DNA of 59,323 nt, taken from contig PBLL01000024.1 in assembly GCA_002721755.1 (NCBI GenBank), positions 1-59,323 on the forward strand, written 5' to 3'. Under the pieces are notes generated by a model. The model was not told where the DNA came from and ran no database searches. It saw only the letters and a program-made list of their open reading frames with translations. This DNA is from Actinomycetota bacterium (lineage in GTDB: Bacteria; Actinomycetota; Acidimicrobiia; Acidimicrobiales; MedAcidi-G1). Both the position numbers and the translations under genes were made by a program. This document shows positions 38,129 through 47,450 of the stretch, in pieces; within the stretch, counting starts at the first letter, position 1, and the number at the start of each line of letters is the position of its first letter.

Positions 38129-38748
38129 TACTGATCCTCTTCTTGTTCTCGAGACTCAGTAACACTTTGACCTATCTCACTCTTACGGACTCCGTAACCT
38201 AAGTCACCAGACCATGCAATTTGACCTTCGTAAGTTGCATCTCCACTTGGAGATGTAGCTCTTAACCATCCAGACGTTAGAAGATCTTCACCATCACGCC
38301 AATCTTCCCAAGGAAGTTGTTTGGGCTTACCAGTTTCTTCATCCACTAAGAGCTCTTCTCTTGTATAAATTGCATCATTTCGATTTGTGAAAGAAAATTC
38401 GAACATTTTGCTTTCAGTAATAGCTCCAGTTGGACAGGCTTCTACACAAAGATCGCAATGTATACAACGTAGATAGTTAATCTCGTAAACAAATCCGTAA
38501 CGTTCTCCAGGTGATATGGGGTTGTCAGTTGGATTGTCGGCTCCTCTTACATAAATACAGTCAGCGGGACAAACACCTGAACAAAGTTCGCAACCTATGC
38601 ACTTCTCCATGCCGTCTTCGTATCTTCCGAGTACATGTCTTCCATGAAGCCTCTCCGGTTTTTCACGCTTAATTTTTGGATAAGGGGTTGTTACACGTCT
38701 TTGGAAAATTTGACGAAAAGTTACCAAAAAACCTTTTAAATAACTCAT
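38128..38748 (-). CDS. nuoI: Complex I subunit I, 14-subunit cluster
   Basis: A 206-residue 2[4Fe-4S] subunit. Cys50, 53, 56, 60 (CIGCELCSGVCP) and Cys95, 98, 101, 105 (CIHCDLCVEACP) bind N6a and N6b. The N-terminus (MSYLKGFLVTFRQIFQRRVT) is the usual amphipathic membrane anchor. The spacing between the two motifs is one residue longer than is needed in the other copy's core loop, and the C-terminal tail is longer. Confidence 0.95.
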   Translation of the reverse strand: MSYLKGFLVTFRQIFQRRVTTPYPKIKREKPERLHGRHVLGRYEDGMEKCIGCELCSGVCPADCIYVRGADNPTDNPISPGERYGFVYEINYLRCIHCDLCVEACPTGAITESKMFEFSFTNRNDAIYTREELLVDEETGKPKQLPWEDWRDGEDLLTSGWLRATSPSGDATYEGQIAWSGDLGYGVRKSEIGQSVTESREQEEDQ

Positions 38749-39968
38749 TGATCTGACCCTTCGGATATCTCAGAAAGGTCCGCAGCATTCAAATTCGAAT
38801 CCTTTGCTTTTTTGATTGCTCCATTTAATAAGAGAGCAACAAAAGAGAGAACCAGTAAACCTATTGGTACTACAAGAAAAGTCGACCAACCTCTATCCTC
38901 TCCTATATTCAAAGCTGCGATAAGGAGGAACCAGCCTAAAGAAGCTGGTATGAGTAGCTTCCATCCAAGGTCCATAAGCTGGTCGTAACGCAACCTTGGA
39001 AGAGTGGCTCTAAGCCATACAAACGTAAATAGAAAAGCCATCACTTTTAAGAAGAACCAAAGTATGGGCCATACCCAAGAAATTTGTTTTATCAAAATCG
39101 GGCCATTAGGTCCTCCCAAAAAGAGAGTGACAGCTATTGCCGACATGGTAATCATGTTCATAAATTCTGCGAGAAAAAACAATGCGAAACGTATGGAGCT
39201 GTACTCAGTGTGAAAACCTCCAACTAACTCTTGTTCAGCTTCAACTAAATCAAAAGGAGGTCTGTTTAGTTCTGCAGTTCCTGCAATGACAAAAATCACG
39301 AAAGGAATAACTCCTGTCGCTACTAGATTCCAGTTCCAAGTTGCTTGACCTGCGACTATGCCACTTGTTGAAAGTGTTCCAGAAGATAAAAAAACCGTCG
39401 CCATCGAAAGACCCAAAGCAGCCTCATAACTGATCATCTGAGCCGAAGCTCTTACAGAACCCAGAAGGGGATATTTTGAACCCGATGACCAGCCTGCGAG
39501 CATGACACCATAAACAGCTATTGAGGAAAGGGCTAAAAAAAGAAGAATGCCTACTGGCGGATCAGCTACTTGAAGAAGAGTTCTGTGCCCGAAGATAGAA
39601 ACCGTTCCATCTCCACCGTTTGTAAAATCACCTCCGATTGGAACAATCGCAAACGATAGAAAAGCGGGAACTAAGGAGAGATAAGGAGCTAAACGAAATA
39701 CGATTCGATCTGCACGTTCAGGTAAAAGATCTTCTTTAAAAAAAAGTTTTATTCCATCTGCCAAAGTTTGTAATATGCCCCAGGGTCCCGCAAGCGAAGG
39801 ACCCACGCGGTTATGCATATCCGCTACTATTTTCCTTTCAAACCAAATCACTAGCATTACTGAAACCATTAACAAGGCGAAGGCGATTACTACTTTTAAT
39901 AGCATTATTGCGATTACAGAAAAGCCAATCTCTGAACTAAGAAGTGGATCTGCAGCTATTATCATCAT
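38745..39968 (-). CDS. nuoH: Complex I subunit H, 14-subunit cluster
   Basis: A 407-residue membrane subunit, about 60 residues longer than its paralog. The acidic loop RPPFDLVEAEQELVGGFHTE keeps all conserved acids (Asp240, Glu243, Glu245, Glu247). MHNRVGPSLAGPWGILQTLA is the conserved first loop. Extra helical sequence at the C-terminus ends in a charged tail. Overlaps nuoG and nuoI by 4 bases. Confidence 0.95.
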   Translation of the reverse strand: MMIIAADPLLSSEIGFSVIAIMLLKVVIAFALLMVSVMLVIWFERKIVADMHNRVGPSLAGPWGILQTLADGIKLFFKEDLLPERADRIVFRLAPYLSLVPAFLSFAIVPIGGDFTNGGDGTVSIFGHRTLLQVADPPVGILLFLALSSIAVYGVMLAGWSSGSKYPLLGSVRASAQMISYEAALGLSMATVFLSSGTLSTSGIVAGQATWNWNLVATGVIPFVIFVIAGTAELNRPPFDLVEAEQELVGGFHTEYSSIRFALFFLAEFMNMITMSAIAVTLFLGGPNGPILIKQISWVWPILWFFLKVMAFLFTFVWLRATLPRLRYDQLMDLGWKLLIPASLGWFLLIAALNIGEDRGWSTFLVVPIGLLVLSFVALLLNGAIKKAKDSNLNAADLSEISEGSDQ

Positions 39969-42448
39969 TCTTTCTCAATCTTCAGATCATTTACCGGCAA
40001 GGAAGAGTCGATCAATTTTCTGATATCTGGACCTTTTTGATTCCAAATAACGTGAATAGTTCCAGTTGTTGTTTCTGAATCAAATACAAGTCCGGTTTGG
40101 ATTTCACCTTTGGAACCAACTAAACGGACCTTTGATTCGGGTGTTATGCCTAACTTCTCCATATCTAATGGATTAACTTTTATCTGACCCCCACATGCAA
40201 GGCCTTTAAGAGCTGAACTGTGATTTGTCAAAACCCCTTCGTCGTACATGCGCCTTGTTACTACTAACCGAAAAGTATTTGTCTTTTGTTTGGGAATTTT
40301 AATTGAGGTGATTTTTACTTGTTTTGGAGCACTTATTAAAACGACCCCTTCGTTATCGATTTTTTCAGCTTTTGTCAGATCTAAGTCTTTATGAATTTCT
40401 GAAACCGAAGAAATCTCTTCACACAACTCTTTAAATGTAGTTGGTCCTAAATTTGGGGAAAGATAAGAAACTAGATCTAGAGCAATCATCCAATCTGGTC
40501 TAGCTGTACCTGGAGGTGTAACACTTCTCCTTATCGGACTTATCCGACCCTCAAGGTTGGTAAAGGTACCGTCAACCTCAGTCGTAGTAGCAGCTGGTAA
40601 AACAATGTCTGCCTTAAGAATGCTATCCGTCATGAAAATATCAATAGCGATTACTGTTTTAATCCTGTCTAACGCTTCTTGAAGTAGTTGAGAGTCTGGG
40701 AAATCTTTCAATGGGTCAGATGCTAAGAGAACTAAAACATCAATTTTTCCATCAACCGCTGCTTCAAGTATTTCTCTAGTGTTAAAACCTTTGCTACTTG
40801 GTTGCGTGGACCACCTACTTTTTAACTCTTCCGATACTTCTTGCAAATTGCATCTTCCCGGTAATAAGCCAGGAGAAAGTCCCATGTCTATTGCTCCATT
40901 TACATTCCCCCTTCTTAATAACGGTAGAAAATTAGCTTCTGGTAGAAATTCTTGAACTTTTATAGCTGCATTTTCAACTATCACTGACGTCTCAGCTAAT
41001 GAGGTACGCCCAAATAGAACAGAAACCGAGTTACTGTTTTTAACTATTTTCCCAACATCTATTAGCTCATTCATAATCTCTTCTTCAATTTCAGAAGATT
41101 CACCAAACATTGCTTTTACTGCTTCAAAAATTTTCCCTGGCGGAATTCTGATTGAGTGACTGGCTAATTTTGAAAGACCCGTCGTTGTTGGTGTCAGTTC
41201 AATTAGTTTGCATTGATCTTGCACTACTGCGTGTCTTAAACGTAAGTAAAGAGTTCCTAATTCTTCTTTGGGGTCAGCTCCCATAAGAATTATTACTCCC
41301 CCAGGTTTACAAATTTCTTCTATAGTTGAGCGTTTCAAACCGAGTAGAACTTCAGGTGAAAACCCATCATCTAGTTGAGCGTCAACGTTGTCAGTTCCGA
41401 TAATCCCTTTTGCAATTTTGCTCCAAGCATACTGAGCCTCATTGGTTAAACGGGCTCCACCAATCACAGCTATCCGTTCTGGATCGCTCTCAGAAAACGA
41501 TTTTGCACATTTTTCATAAGCTTCAGACCATGAAACCGGAAGTAACTCATTTTTCTTATTATCGGAAAATTTGTCGATCATTAATGGCTCAACAAGTCTT
41601 TTTTCACTTGAGTAGGACTCAAAAATGAACCTTTCCTTATCTGTTAACCATCCCCAGTTAACTGAATCAGAGTCAACACCTGTGAACCGTAGAACTCTGT
41701 CTCTAGATTCCTGAACAGAAATCCTGTTTCCAACACTGTCAAAAGTGCTTGTAGATTCAACCTCAGTTAAATCCCATGGTCTGGCTTTGAACCTAAAAGG
41801 AATAGCTGTCAAAGCTCCTACGGGACAAATTTGCACTGTATTGCCACTGAAGTAGGAACTAAATGGTTGATCTGGATATGTGTTAACTTGCGTCTTATTT
41901 CCTCGATCGATGAAATGTATTAAAGGATCGCCAGCGACTTGATCAGCAAATCTTGTACACCTGTCACAAAGAACACACCTCTCACGATCTAAAAAAACAT
42001 TCTCATTAACTGGGATGGGTTTTCTGAAAGTACGTTTTTCCTCTATAAACCGGCTTTCTCCAGCCCCGAAAGCCATTGTTTGATCTTGTAATGGGCACTC
42101 GCCTCCTTTGTCACAAATTGGGCAATCAAGAGGATGGTTTAATAGTAGAAATTCAAGTACTCCTTCCTGGGCTTTAAGAGTTTTCTCGGATTGAGTTTCT
42201 ACGACCATCTCGTCAGAACACTCAATCATGCAAGAAGGTTGAAGTGCCGGTCCCCTGCCTGTATCTATTTCAACTAAACACATTCGACACATACCAACTG
42301 GCTGCATACGCGAGTGGTGACAAAACCTAGGGATGTAGGTTCCATTACGCTCGCAAGCATCTATTAGCAGTTCACCCGGCTTGGCAATTACTTGTTTTCC
42401 ATTAACGGTTATAGCAACCGAAGTTTCAGCTGATGTCATGTCTGTCAT
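39965..42448 (-). CDS. nuoG: Complex I subunit G, 14-subunit cluster
   Basis: An 827-residue iron-sulfur subunit of the NADH module. The N-terminal [2Fe-2S] ligands Cys43, 54, 57, 73 are seen (RFCHHSRMQPVGMCRMCLVE), then CPICDKGGECPLQDQ and CVLCDRCTRFADQVAGDPLI for the [4Fe-4S] chain, and a degenerate molybdopterin-type domain behind. There is only one copy in the window. The start ATG overlaps the nuoF stop (ATGA). Confidence 0.95.
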   Translation of the reverse strand: MTDMTSAETSVAITVNGKQVIAKPGELLIDACERNGTYIPRFCHHSRMQPVGMCRMCLVEIDTGRGPALQPSCMIECSDEMVVETQSEKTLKAQEGVLEFLLLNHPLDCPICDKGGECPLQDQTMAFGAGESRFIEEKRTFRKPIPVNENVFLDRERCVLCDRCTRFADQVAGDPLIHFIDRGNKTQVNTYPDQPFSSYFSGNTVQICPVGALTAIPFRFKARPWDLTEVESTSTFDSVGNRISVQESRDRVLRFTGVDSDSVNWGWLTDKERFIFESYSSEKRLVEPLMIDKFSDNKKNELLPVSWSEAYEKCAKSFSESDPERIAVIGGARLTNEAQYAWSKIAKGIIGTDNVDAQLDDGFSPEVLLGLKRSTIEEICKPGGVIILMGADPKEELGTLYLRLRHAVVQDQCKLIELTPTTTGLSKLASHSIRIPPGKIFEAVKAMFGESSEIEEEIMNELIDVGKIVKNSNSVSVLFGRTSLAETSVIVENAAIKVQEFLPEANFLPLLRRGNVNGAIDMGLSPGLLPGRCNLQEVSEELKSRWSTQPSSKGFNTREILEAAVDGKIDVLVLLASDPLKDFPDSQLLQEALDRIKTVIAIDIFMTDSILKADIVLPAATTTEVDGTFTNLEGRISPIRRSVTPPGTARPDWMIALDLVSYLSPNLGPTTFKELCEEISSVSEIHKDLDLTKAEKIDNEGVVLISAPKQVKITSIKIPKQKTNTFRLVVTRRMYDEGVLTNHSSALKGLACGGQIKVNPLDMEKLGITPESKVRLVGSKGEIQTGLVFDSETTTGTIHVIWNQKGPDIRKLIDSSLPVNDLKIEKE

Positions 42449-43869
42449 GTGACAACCTCTTCAACATTCAATGCCAAAGGAATGGGATCAGTCTTTGTGA
42501 TAAGAGAGTCAAATTCATTTCTGAATCTACGAATAGCGGAAACAATTGGGGCAACTGATGAGGGTCCTAAAGGACAAATAGTTGTCTGGCGGGGTGGGAA
42601 AGGCACGGCCTCAAGTCCTTCATCTAAGTAAGAAGCAACAGGATATGGACCAGGGCTTATATTGTCACCTATATCAAGCAAAAGATCTATATCTGATGGT
42701 CTCCCATCACCATTTAAGATCCTTTGTAAAATTTTCTCTTCCCATGTTGTTCCTTCTCTGCACGGAGAACATTTTCCACAAGATTCATGAGCAAAAAATC
42801 TAACAACACTTAAACACGCTTTAACCGCATCTGTTGTTTCATCCATCACAACAATTGCTCCGGAACCAAGCATGGAACCTGCAGCTCCTACATCGCTTGC
42901 TTCGAGTGGCAGGTCCAATTGTTCTTGAAAGAACCAGGGTGCTGATCCGCCACCGGGGATAAACATTTTCAGTTCATTGTCTTCTCTAATTCCCCCGCAA
43001 AAATTGTCACCGTAGAAAAGTTCCCTAAAACTAGTTACTCCATGTTCGACCTCATAAACTCCAGGACGATTTACATGTCCAGAAATTGCAAACATTCTTG
43101 TCCCTGGCGAAGTCTCTGATCCAAATTCTTTATATGCAGAAGCTCCGTTGTTGAGAATCCAGGGGAGATTTGAAAGTGTTTCAACATTATTTACGATCGT
43201 CGGTTTACCGTATAAACCAATCGCAGCAGGAAAATAAGGGGGTTTTAATCTTGGCATTCCACGCTTACCTTCAAGGCTTTCAATTAATGCTGTTTCTTCT
43301 CCCACTATGTATGCACCTGCTCCCCAGTGCATAACTACATCAACAGAGAATCTGCTACCTAAAATATTTTTCCCTATATAACCAGCTTTGTAGGCTTCAT
43401 CAAGAGCGATCGCTATCCTTTCTTGCGCTAATGCCATCTCACCGCGAACATAGAGAAAAGCTTGAGATAAACCAAGCGCATAACAAGCAATAAGGACTCC
43501 TTCAATTAACTGATGTGGATCCCTTTCCATGAGTAAGCGATCTTTATAGGTTCCTATTTCACTTTCATCTCCATTGACTACTAAGTATCTGGGCCAAACC
43601 CCTTCAGGAGGAAATCCCCATTTAATTCCTGCAGGGAAACCAGCGCCGCCGCGTCCAAGAAGAGTGGCTTCTCTAACTTCATCATGAACTTGGGAAGGTG
43701 ATCTATCAAGTGCTGACTGTAAGCCTTCATAACCTCCTGTAGACAAGTACTTGTCAAGTGTGTAGGAATCCTTATGTTTAAAGCGATTTGTAATAAGTTT
43801 TGGTCCCTCATTTTGAACAAACCCAGGTGCATGTTCTAAATAACCATTTTCTAAGGAAGATTCTGGCAT
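42445..43869 (-). CDS. nuoF: Complex I subunit F, 14-subunit cluster
   Basis: A 474-residue NADH-oxidising subunit with FMN and cluster N3. GRGGAGFPAGIKWGF (from 72) and GAGAYIVGEETALIESLEG (183-201) form the NADH/FMN site; Cys364, 367, 370 (SCGKCSPCREG) and Cys432 (TICPLGPSS) bind N3. The segment usually read GAYICGEET has Val here. Single copy; the only NADH entry point for either complex encoded in this window. Confidence 0.96.
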   Translation of the reverse strand: MPESSLENGYLEHAPGFVQNEGPKLITNRFKHKDSYTLDKYLSTGGYEGLQSALDRSPSQVHDEVREATLLGRGGAGFPAGIKWGFPPEGVWPRYLVVNGDESEIGTYKDRLLMERDPHQLIEGVLIACYALGLSQAFLYVRGEMALAQERIAIALDEAYKAGYIGKNILGSRFSVDVVMHWGAGAYIVGEETALIESLEGKRGMPRLKPPYFPAAIGLYGKPTIVNNVETLSNLPWILNNGASAYKEFGSETSPGTRMFAISGHVNRPGVYEVEHGVTSFRELFYGDNFCGGIREDNELKMFIPGGGSAPWFFQEQLDLPLEASDVGAAGSMLGSGAIVVMDETTDAVKACLSVVRFFAHESCGKCSPCREGTTWEEKILQRILNGDGRPSDIDLLLDIGDNISPGPYPVASYLDEGLEAVPFPPRQTTICPLGPSSVAPIVSAIRRFRNEFDSLITKTDPIPLALNVEEVVT

Positions 43870-44505
43870 TTAAACACCTTCCTCTATCCAATTTGGTGGA
43901 CCTTTTACTTCTTCTGGATGCTTTATTCCTGCAAGACGCGACTTAGGGATTTGTTGTCGAACCCGACTTAATGTGCCATGTTCAGGCATCGTGCCTTGAT
44001 CGTCAGCCGCACCTTTATTTAATGGACTTTCGCCAGTTTTTAGATCGACAATAACCTCGTCGAAAAGTTCTTTAGTTGCTCTATGGAAATACCGATAATT
44101 AACAGTGAAACAAGGAGCTTCAGTACAAGCCGCCACACATTCAGCTTCCTCGAAAGTAAAAAGTCCATCTTCCGTTATTTCGCCTTCTTCTACATCTAAG
44201 ACTTTTTTAACATGTTCAAAAAGTTCATCGGCTCCAAGCAATTGACACGAAATATTTGTACAGACTTTTACTAGGTAACGTCCTACTGGATGAAATTTAA
44301 ACATTTCATAAAAAGTTCCAGTACCTAATACCTCTACCGAAGTTGTGTAAGTCAATTCTGCAATTTGTTCCATTGCAGGTTTACTTATCCAACCTTCTTG
44401 TTCTTGAGCAAGATGAAGCAGTGGTATGAGTGCAGACCTAGCAATTGGGTATCTGCTTACTATCTCTTTTGCGATCTTTTCGTTTTCTGCGGTGAAAAAA
44501 CTCAT
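43870..44505 (-). CDS. nuoE: Complex I subunit E, 14-subunit cluster
   Basis: A 211-residue thioredoxin-fold [2Fe-2S] subunit (N1a). Ligands are Cys82, Cys87 (VCTNISCQLLG) and Cys123, Cys127 (ECVAACTEAP). The last 50 residues extend beyond the usual core and are rich in Pro, Lys and Glu. Adjacent to nuoF without a spacer and overlapping nuoD by one base. Confidence 0.95.
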   Translation of the reverse strand: MSFFTAENEKIAKEIVSRYPIARSALIPLLHLAQEQEGWISKPAMEQIAELTYTTSVEVLGTGTFYEMFKFHPVGRYLVKVCTNISCQLLGADELFEHVKKVLDVEEGEITEDGLFTFEEAECVAACTEAPCFTVNYRYFHRATKELFDEVIVDLKTGESPLNKGAADDQGTMPEHGTLSRVRQQIPKSRLAGIKHPEEVKGPPNWIEEGV

Positions 44506-45830
44506 TATCGATCAACTTCTCCCATAATCGGATCAATAGAAGAAATGACAGCCACTGCGTCTGCTATGAGTCCACTTCTCATTAAGTGTGGTAAAGTTTG
44601 TAAATTTACGAAACTGGGTCCTCTTATATGCATCCGGTAAGGGTTCGAACTTCCATCAGAGACTAAATAACAACCCAATTCTCCTCTGGGTGATTCAACT
44701 GCTGCATATATTTCTCCAGGTGGAACATGAAAACCTTCTGTAAATATTTTGAAATGGTGAATCAACGCTTCCATCGATTCATCTATACGGGCACGTGGAG
44801 GCGGTGTAATTTTTTTGTCTTGTACTCTGTAATCGCCTGATGGCATCATTTCCAAAATTTGTTCAACTATTCTTAGGGATTCCCTGACTTCATTTAGTCG
44901 GATTGCAAAGCGGTCAAAAGAATCACCGTGTGTTCCTACAATTACATCAAAGTCCACCTGGTCATAAGCTAAATAAGGCTCGTCTTTTCTTAAATCCCAG
45001 TCGTAACCAGTTGATCTAAGTATTGGACCTGTGGCTGATAGAGCTAGTGCTTCAGATGCATTCAGAACTCCTATACCCTGGAGCCTTTTCTGAAATAATG
45101 GTTGACCCGTAAGCAGATCATCATACTCATCAAGCCTCGGAGGAATTATTTCTAATAGTCTTTTCAGGTCATTCTGCCATCCGTCATGTAGATCCACTGC
45201 AACTCCGCCTGGGCGTATGTAATTGTGGTTCATTCTCAAACCTGTAACTTTTTCGAAAAATCTAAGAACTTCTTCTCTTTCACGCCAACCGTAAATCATC
45301 ATTGACACTGCACCAAGATCCATGCCATTTGTTGCCTGGAATAGCAAATGTGAACTGATTCTGTTCAACTCACACATCAGCATCCGTATCCACGTAGCTC
45401 GGGGCGGAACTTCAATTCCTAGAAGTTTTTCTACTGCCAGAGAAAATGCAAGCTCGGTAAAAAGTGGTGATGCATAATCCATTCTTGTTACATTTGTGGC
45501 TCCTTGTGAATAAGACAGTGTCTCAGCAGTTTTTTCCATACCTGTATGCAAATAGCCAATTACGGGTTTTGAGCGTTCAACGGTTTCACCCTGAAGTTCT
45601 AAAATAAGCCTCAAAACTCCATGTGTTGAAGGGTGAGACGGGCCCATATTTAAAATCATCCGAGTGTCTTCTGAAGGATCGTCAATTGCAGTGGATCTTT
45701 TTTCAGTAATTGAAGTAGCTTCCGAATCACTTATCCTTAAGACAGCACTGCCTTCACGAAGACGAACCCGTTCGTCATTTTTGATAACTCCAACAGGGTG
45801 CTCACCACTATCGAATACTTCAGCAGTCAT
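44505..45830 (-). CDS. nuoD: Complex I subunit D, 14-subunit cluster
   Basis: A 441-residue 49-kDa-type subunit with a roughly 50-residue N-terminal extension. The quinone site is canonical: His70 (GPSHPSTHGVLRL), Tyr119 (VTRMDYASPLFTE) and Asp171 (NGMDLGAVSMM). The position matching the mitochondrial methylated Arg is Thr96 (GYLHTGMEK), as I recall for other actinobacterial and Thermus NuoD. It contrasts with the paralog at 29406-30578. It overlaps nuoC by 4 bases. Confidence 0.96.
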   Translation of the reverse strand: MTAEVFDSGEHPVGVIKNDERVRLREGSAVLRISDSEATSITEKRSTAIDDPSEDTRMILNMGPSHPSTHGVLRLILELQGETVERSKPVIGYLHTGMEKTAETLSYSQGATNVTRMDYASPLFTELAFSLAVEKLLGIEVPPRATWIRMLMCELNRISSHLLFQATNGMDLGAVSMMIYGWREREEVLRFFEKVTGLRMNHNYIRPGGVAVDLHDGWQNDLKRLLEIIPPRLDEYDDLLTGQPLFQKRLQGIGVLNASEALALSATGPILRSTGYDWDLRKDEPYLAYDQVDFDVIVGTHGDSFDRFAIRLNEVRESLRIVEQILEMMPSGDYRVQDKKITPPPRARIDESMEALIHHFKIFTEGFHVPPGEIYAAVESPRGELGCYLVSDGSSNPYRMHIRGPSFVNLQTLPHLMRSGLIADAVAVISSIDPIMGEVDR

Positions 45831-46294
45831 CTCTTTGCCTTACTCGCTTTAAACTGAACTGGTATTTGACCCGTGGAAAAATCTTTTCTTAACGGATGCC
45901 CAACCCAATCTTCAGGCATGAGAATTCTGGTTAAATCAGGATGATCAGAAAAAGATATGCCAAACATGTCATACACTTCTCGTTCCATTGCTTCAGTTCC
46001 GGGGTATAAGTCAAATAACGATGGAGCTACTGGATTTTCTTCCTGAATTTGAATTCTTAGTCTGACACGTTCACGAGTTTGGTGATTAATCATTGAGATG
46101 ACGATTTCAAACCGCTCAGGTCTAACATTTTCAGGTAGATCTTCTCGGTTTGGAAAAGCAGAATAATCAACAGCGGTCAAATCAACGACCATGTTGAATC
46201 CCTCTGCTTTTAGTTCTGTGACTAAATCAATAAATTCATCAACCCCTGGGTGTAGAACTCTTTGACCGCTAACGTCGACAGTCGAGTCACTCAC
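45827..46294 (-). CDS. nuoC: Complex I subunit C, 14-subunit cluster
   Basis: A 155-residue 30-kDa-type subunit with the signature [20 protein letters not shown] and [11 protein letters not shown]. The start is GTG, overlapping the nuoB stop as GTGA. It is compact and lacks the acidic insert of its paralog. Confidence 0.94.
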   Translation of the reverse strand: MSDSTVDVSGQRVLHPGVDEFIDLVTELKAEGFNMVVDLTAVDYSAFPNREDLPENVRPERFEIVISMINHQTRERVRLRIQIQEENPVAPSLFDLYPGTEAMEREVYDMFGISFSDHPDLTRILMPEDWVGHPLRKDFSTGQIPVQFKASKAKR

Positions 46295-46893
46295 CGCGAC
46301 TCCAATTCCACGGATTGATTTGTTGTTGCTGAGGGTGCACTAATTTCTATCTCAGCTCCTCCAGAATTTTTCTCTCGTCTTTTTGTTAATTCTCCGTTTT
46401 GGATACTTTCATGCAATGTCAAAATCGCATGCATAAGAGTTTCTGGACCAGGTGGGCAACCCGGTGCATAAACATCAACTGGTACGACTTGATCGACCCC
46501 TTGAACGATCGCGTAGTTGTTAAACATTCCACCCGAAGATGCACATACACCCATAGATATAACCCATTTAGGTTCCATCATCTGGTCATAAATCTGTCTG
46601 AGTATCGGAGCCATCTTTTGTGAAACACGCCCTGCGACTATCATCAAATCGGCTTGACGAGGTGAAGCTCTGAAAACTTCCATTCCATATCTAGCTAAGT
46701 CATAGTGTGCAGCACCTGTAGCCATCATTTCAATCGCACAACATGCCAAACCAAAAGTGGCCGGCCAGCAACTCCGAGCTCGAGACCATTTAACAAGGTT
46801 TTCAATTCTTGCTGTAATGAAGTTATGATCTAGACCTTCTAAACCTTCTCCTCGAACTTCTGCTGTTTCACCAATCAGAGGTACTCGAACCAT
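46291..46893 (-). CDS. nuoB: Complex I subunit B, 14-subunit cluster
   Basis: A 200-residue N2-cluster subunit. Ligands are Cys51, Cys52 (LACCAIEMM), Cys117 ([11 protein letters not shown]) and Cys146 ([10 protein letters not shown]). The quinone-cavity loop has the usual FRASPRQ (Arg75), unlike the other copy. A hydrophilic C-terminal extension of about 35 residues follows the core. Three bases after nuoA. Confidence 0.95.
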   Translation of the reverse strand: MVRVPLIGETAEVRGEGLEGLDHNFITARIENLVKWSRARSCWPATFGLACCAIEMMATGAAHYDLARYGMEVFRASPRQADLMIVAGRVSQKMAPILRQIYDQMMEPKWVISMGVCASSGGMFNNYAIVQGVDQVVPVDVYAPGCPPGPETLMHAILTLHESIQNGELTKRREKNSGGAEIEISAPSATTNQSVELESR

Positions 46894-46896
46894 TAA

Positions 46897-47400
46897 TTAC
46901 TCACCTCCTTTTTCTTGAAAATTATCCGCAGTTGGAAAACGTCCTTCTTGACCCACCTTTCGAACCCCAATGCGACGAATGGTGTTTGAAGTGTTTCTAA
47001 TCTGAGAAGTTGTTTCATCATTTGTTTTGAACTGTTTGGCAGGACCCCATTCAAGTGCCCCTTTCCCTATCAGGTAAATAAATGACTCAAATACCGCTAA
47101 AGCAAAAATACAAACCGCTACTAAACCAAACAGTCCTAAAGATCTGTGTGATAAAGCCCAAGGGTAGAAAAAAATTATCTCAATATCGAAAACGATAAAA
47201 ATCATTGCGACTAAATAAAAACGGACTGGAAATCTTTCATTTGGATTTTCATCCGCAGGAATGATTCCACATTCGTAAGGCGCTTCTTTTCGGTCGTTTG
47301 GTTTACGAGGTGCAAGTAAACGTGAAGCTACGAAACTTAAAGCTGCAAATAAAACTGCTAACACAAATAAAGCTATTACCGGAAGATATTGACTAGTCAA
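46897..47400 (-). CDS. nuoA: Complex I subunit A, 14-subunit cluster
   Basis: A 167-residue membrane subunit with three helices; KEAPYECGIIPADENPNERF and FYLVAMIFIVFDIEIIFFYP are conserved. The start is TTG (47398-47400) with a strong GGAGG 7 bases upstream; it lies within a perfect palindrome TTGACTAGTCAA (47389-47400). A soluble basic C-terminal tail of about 45 residues is unusual. First gene of the complete nuo set. Confidence 0.94.
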   Translation of the reverse strand: MTSQYLPVIALFVLAVLFAALSFVASRLLAPRKPNDRKEAPYECGIIPADENPNERFPVRFYLVAMIFIVFDIEIIFFYPWALSHRSLGLFGLVAVCIFALAVFESFIYLIGKGALEWGPAKQFKTNDETTSQIRNTSNTIRRIGVRKVGQEGRFPTADNFQEKGGE

Positions 47401-47450
47401 ATCAGAACCTCCGATGTTGTAAGAAGGCAGACTGGGTAGTTTTCATAGCG

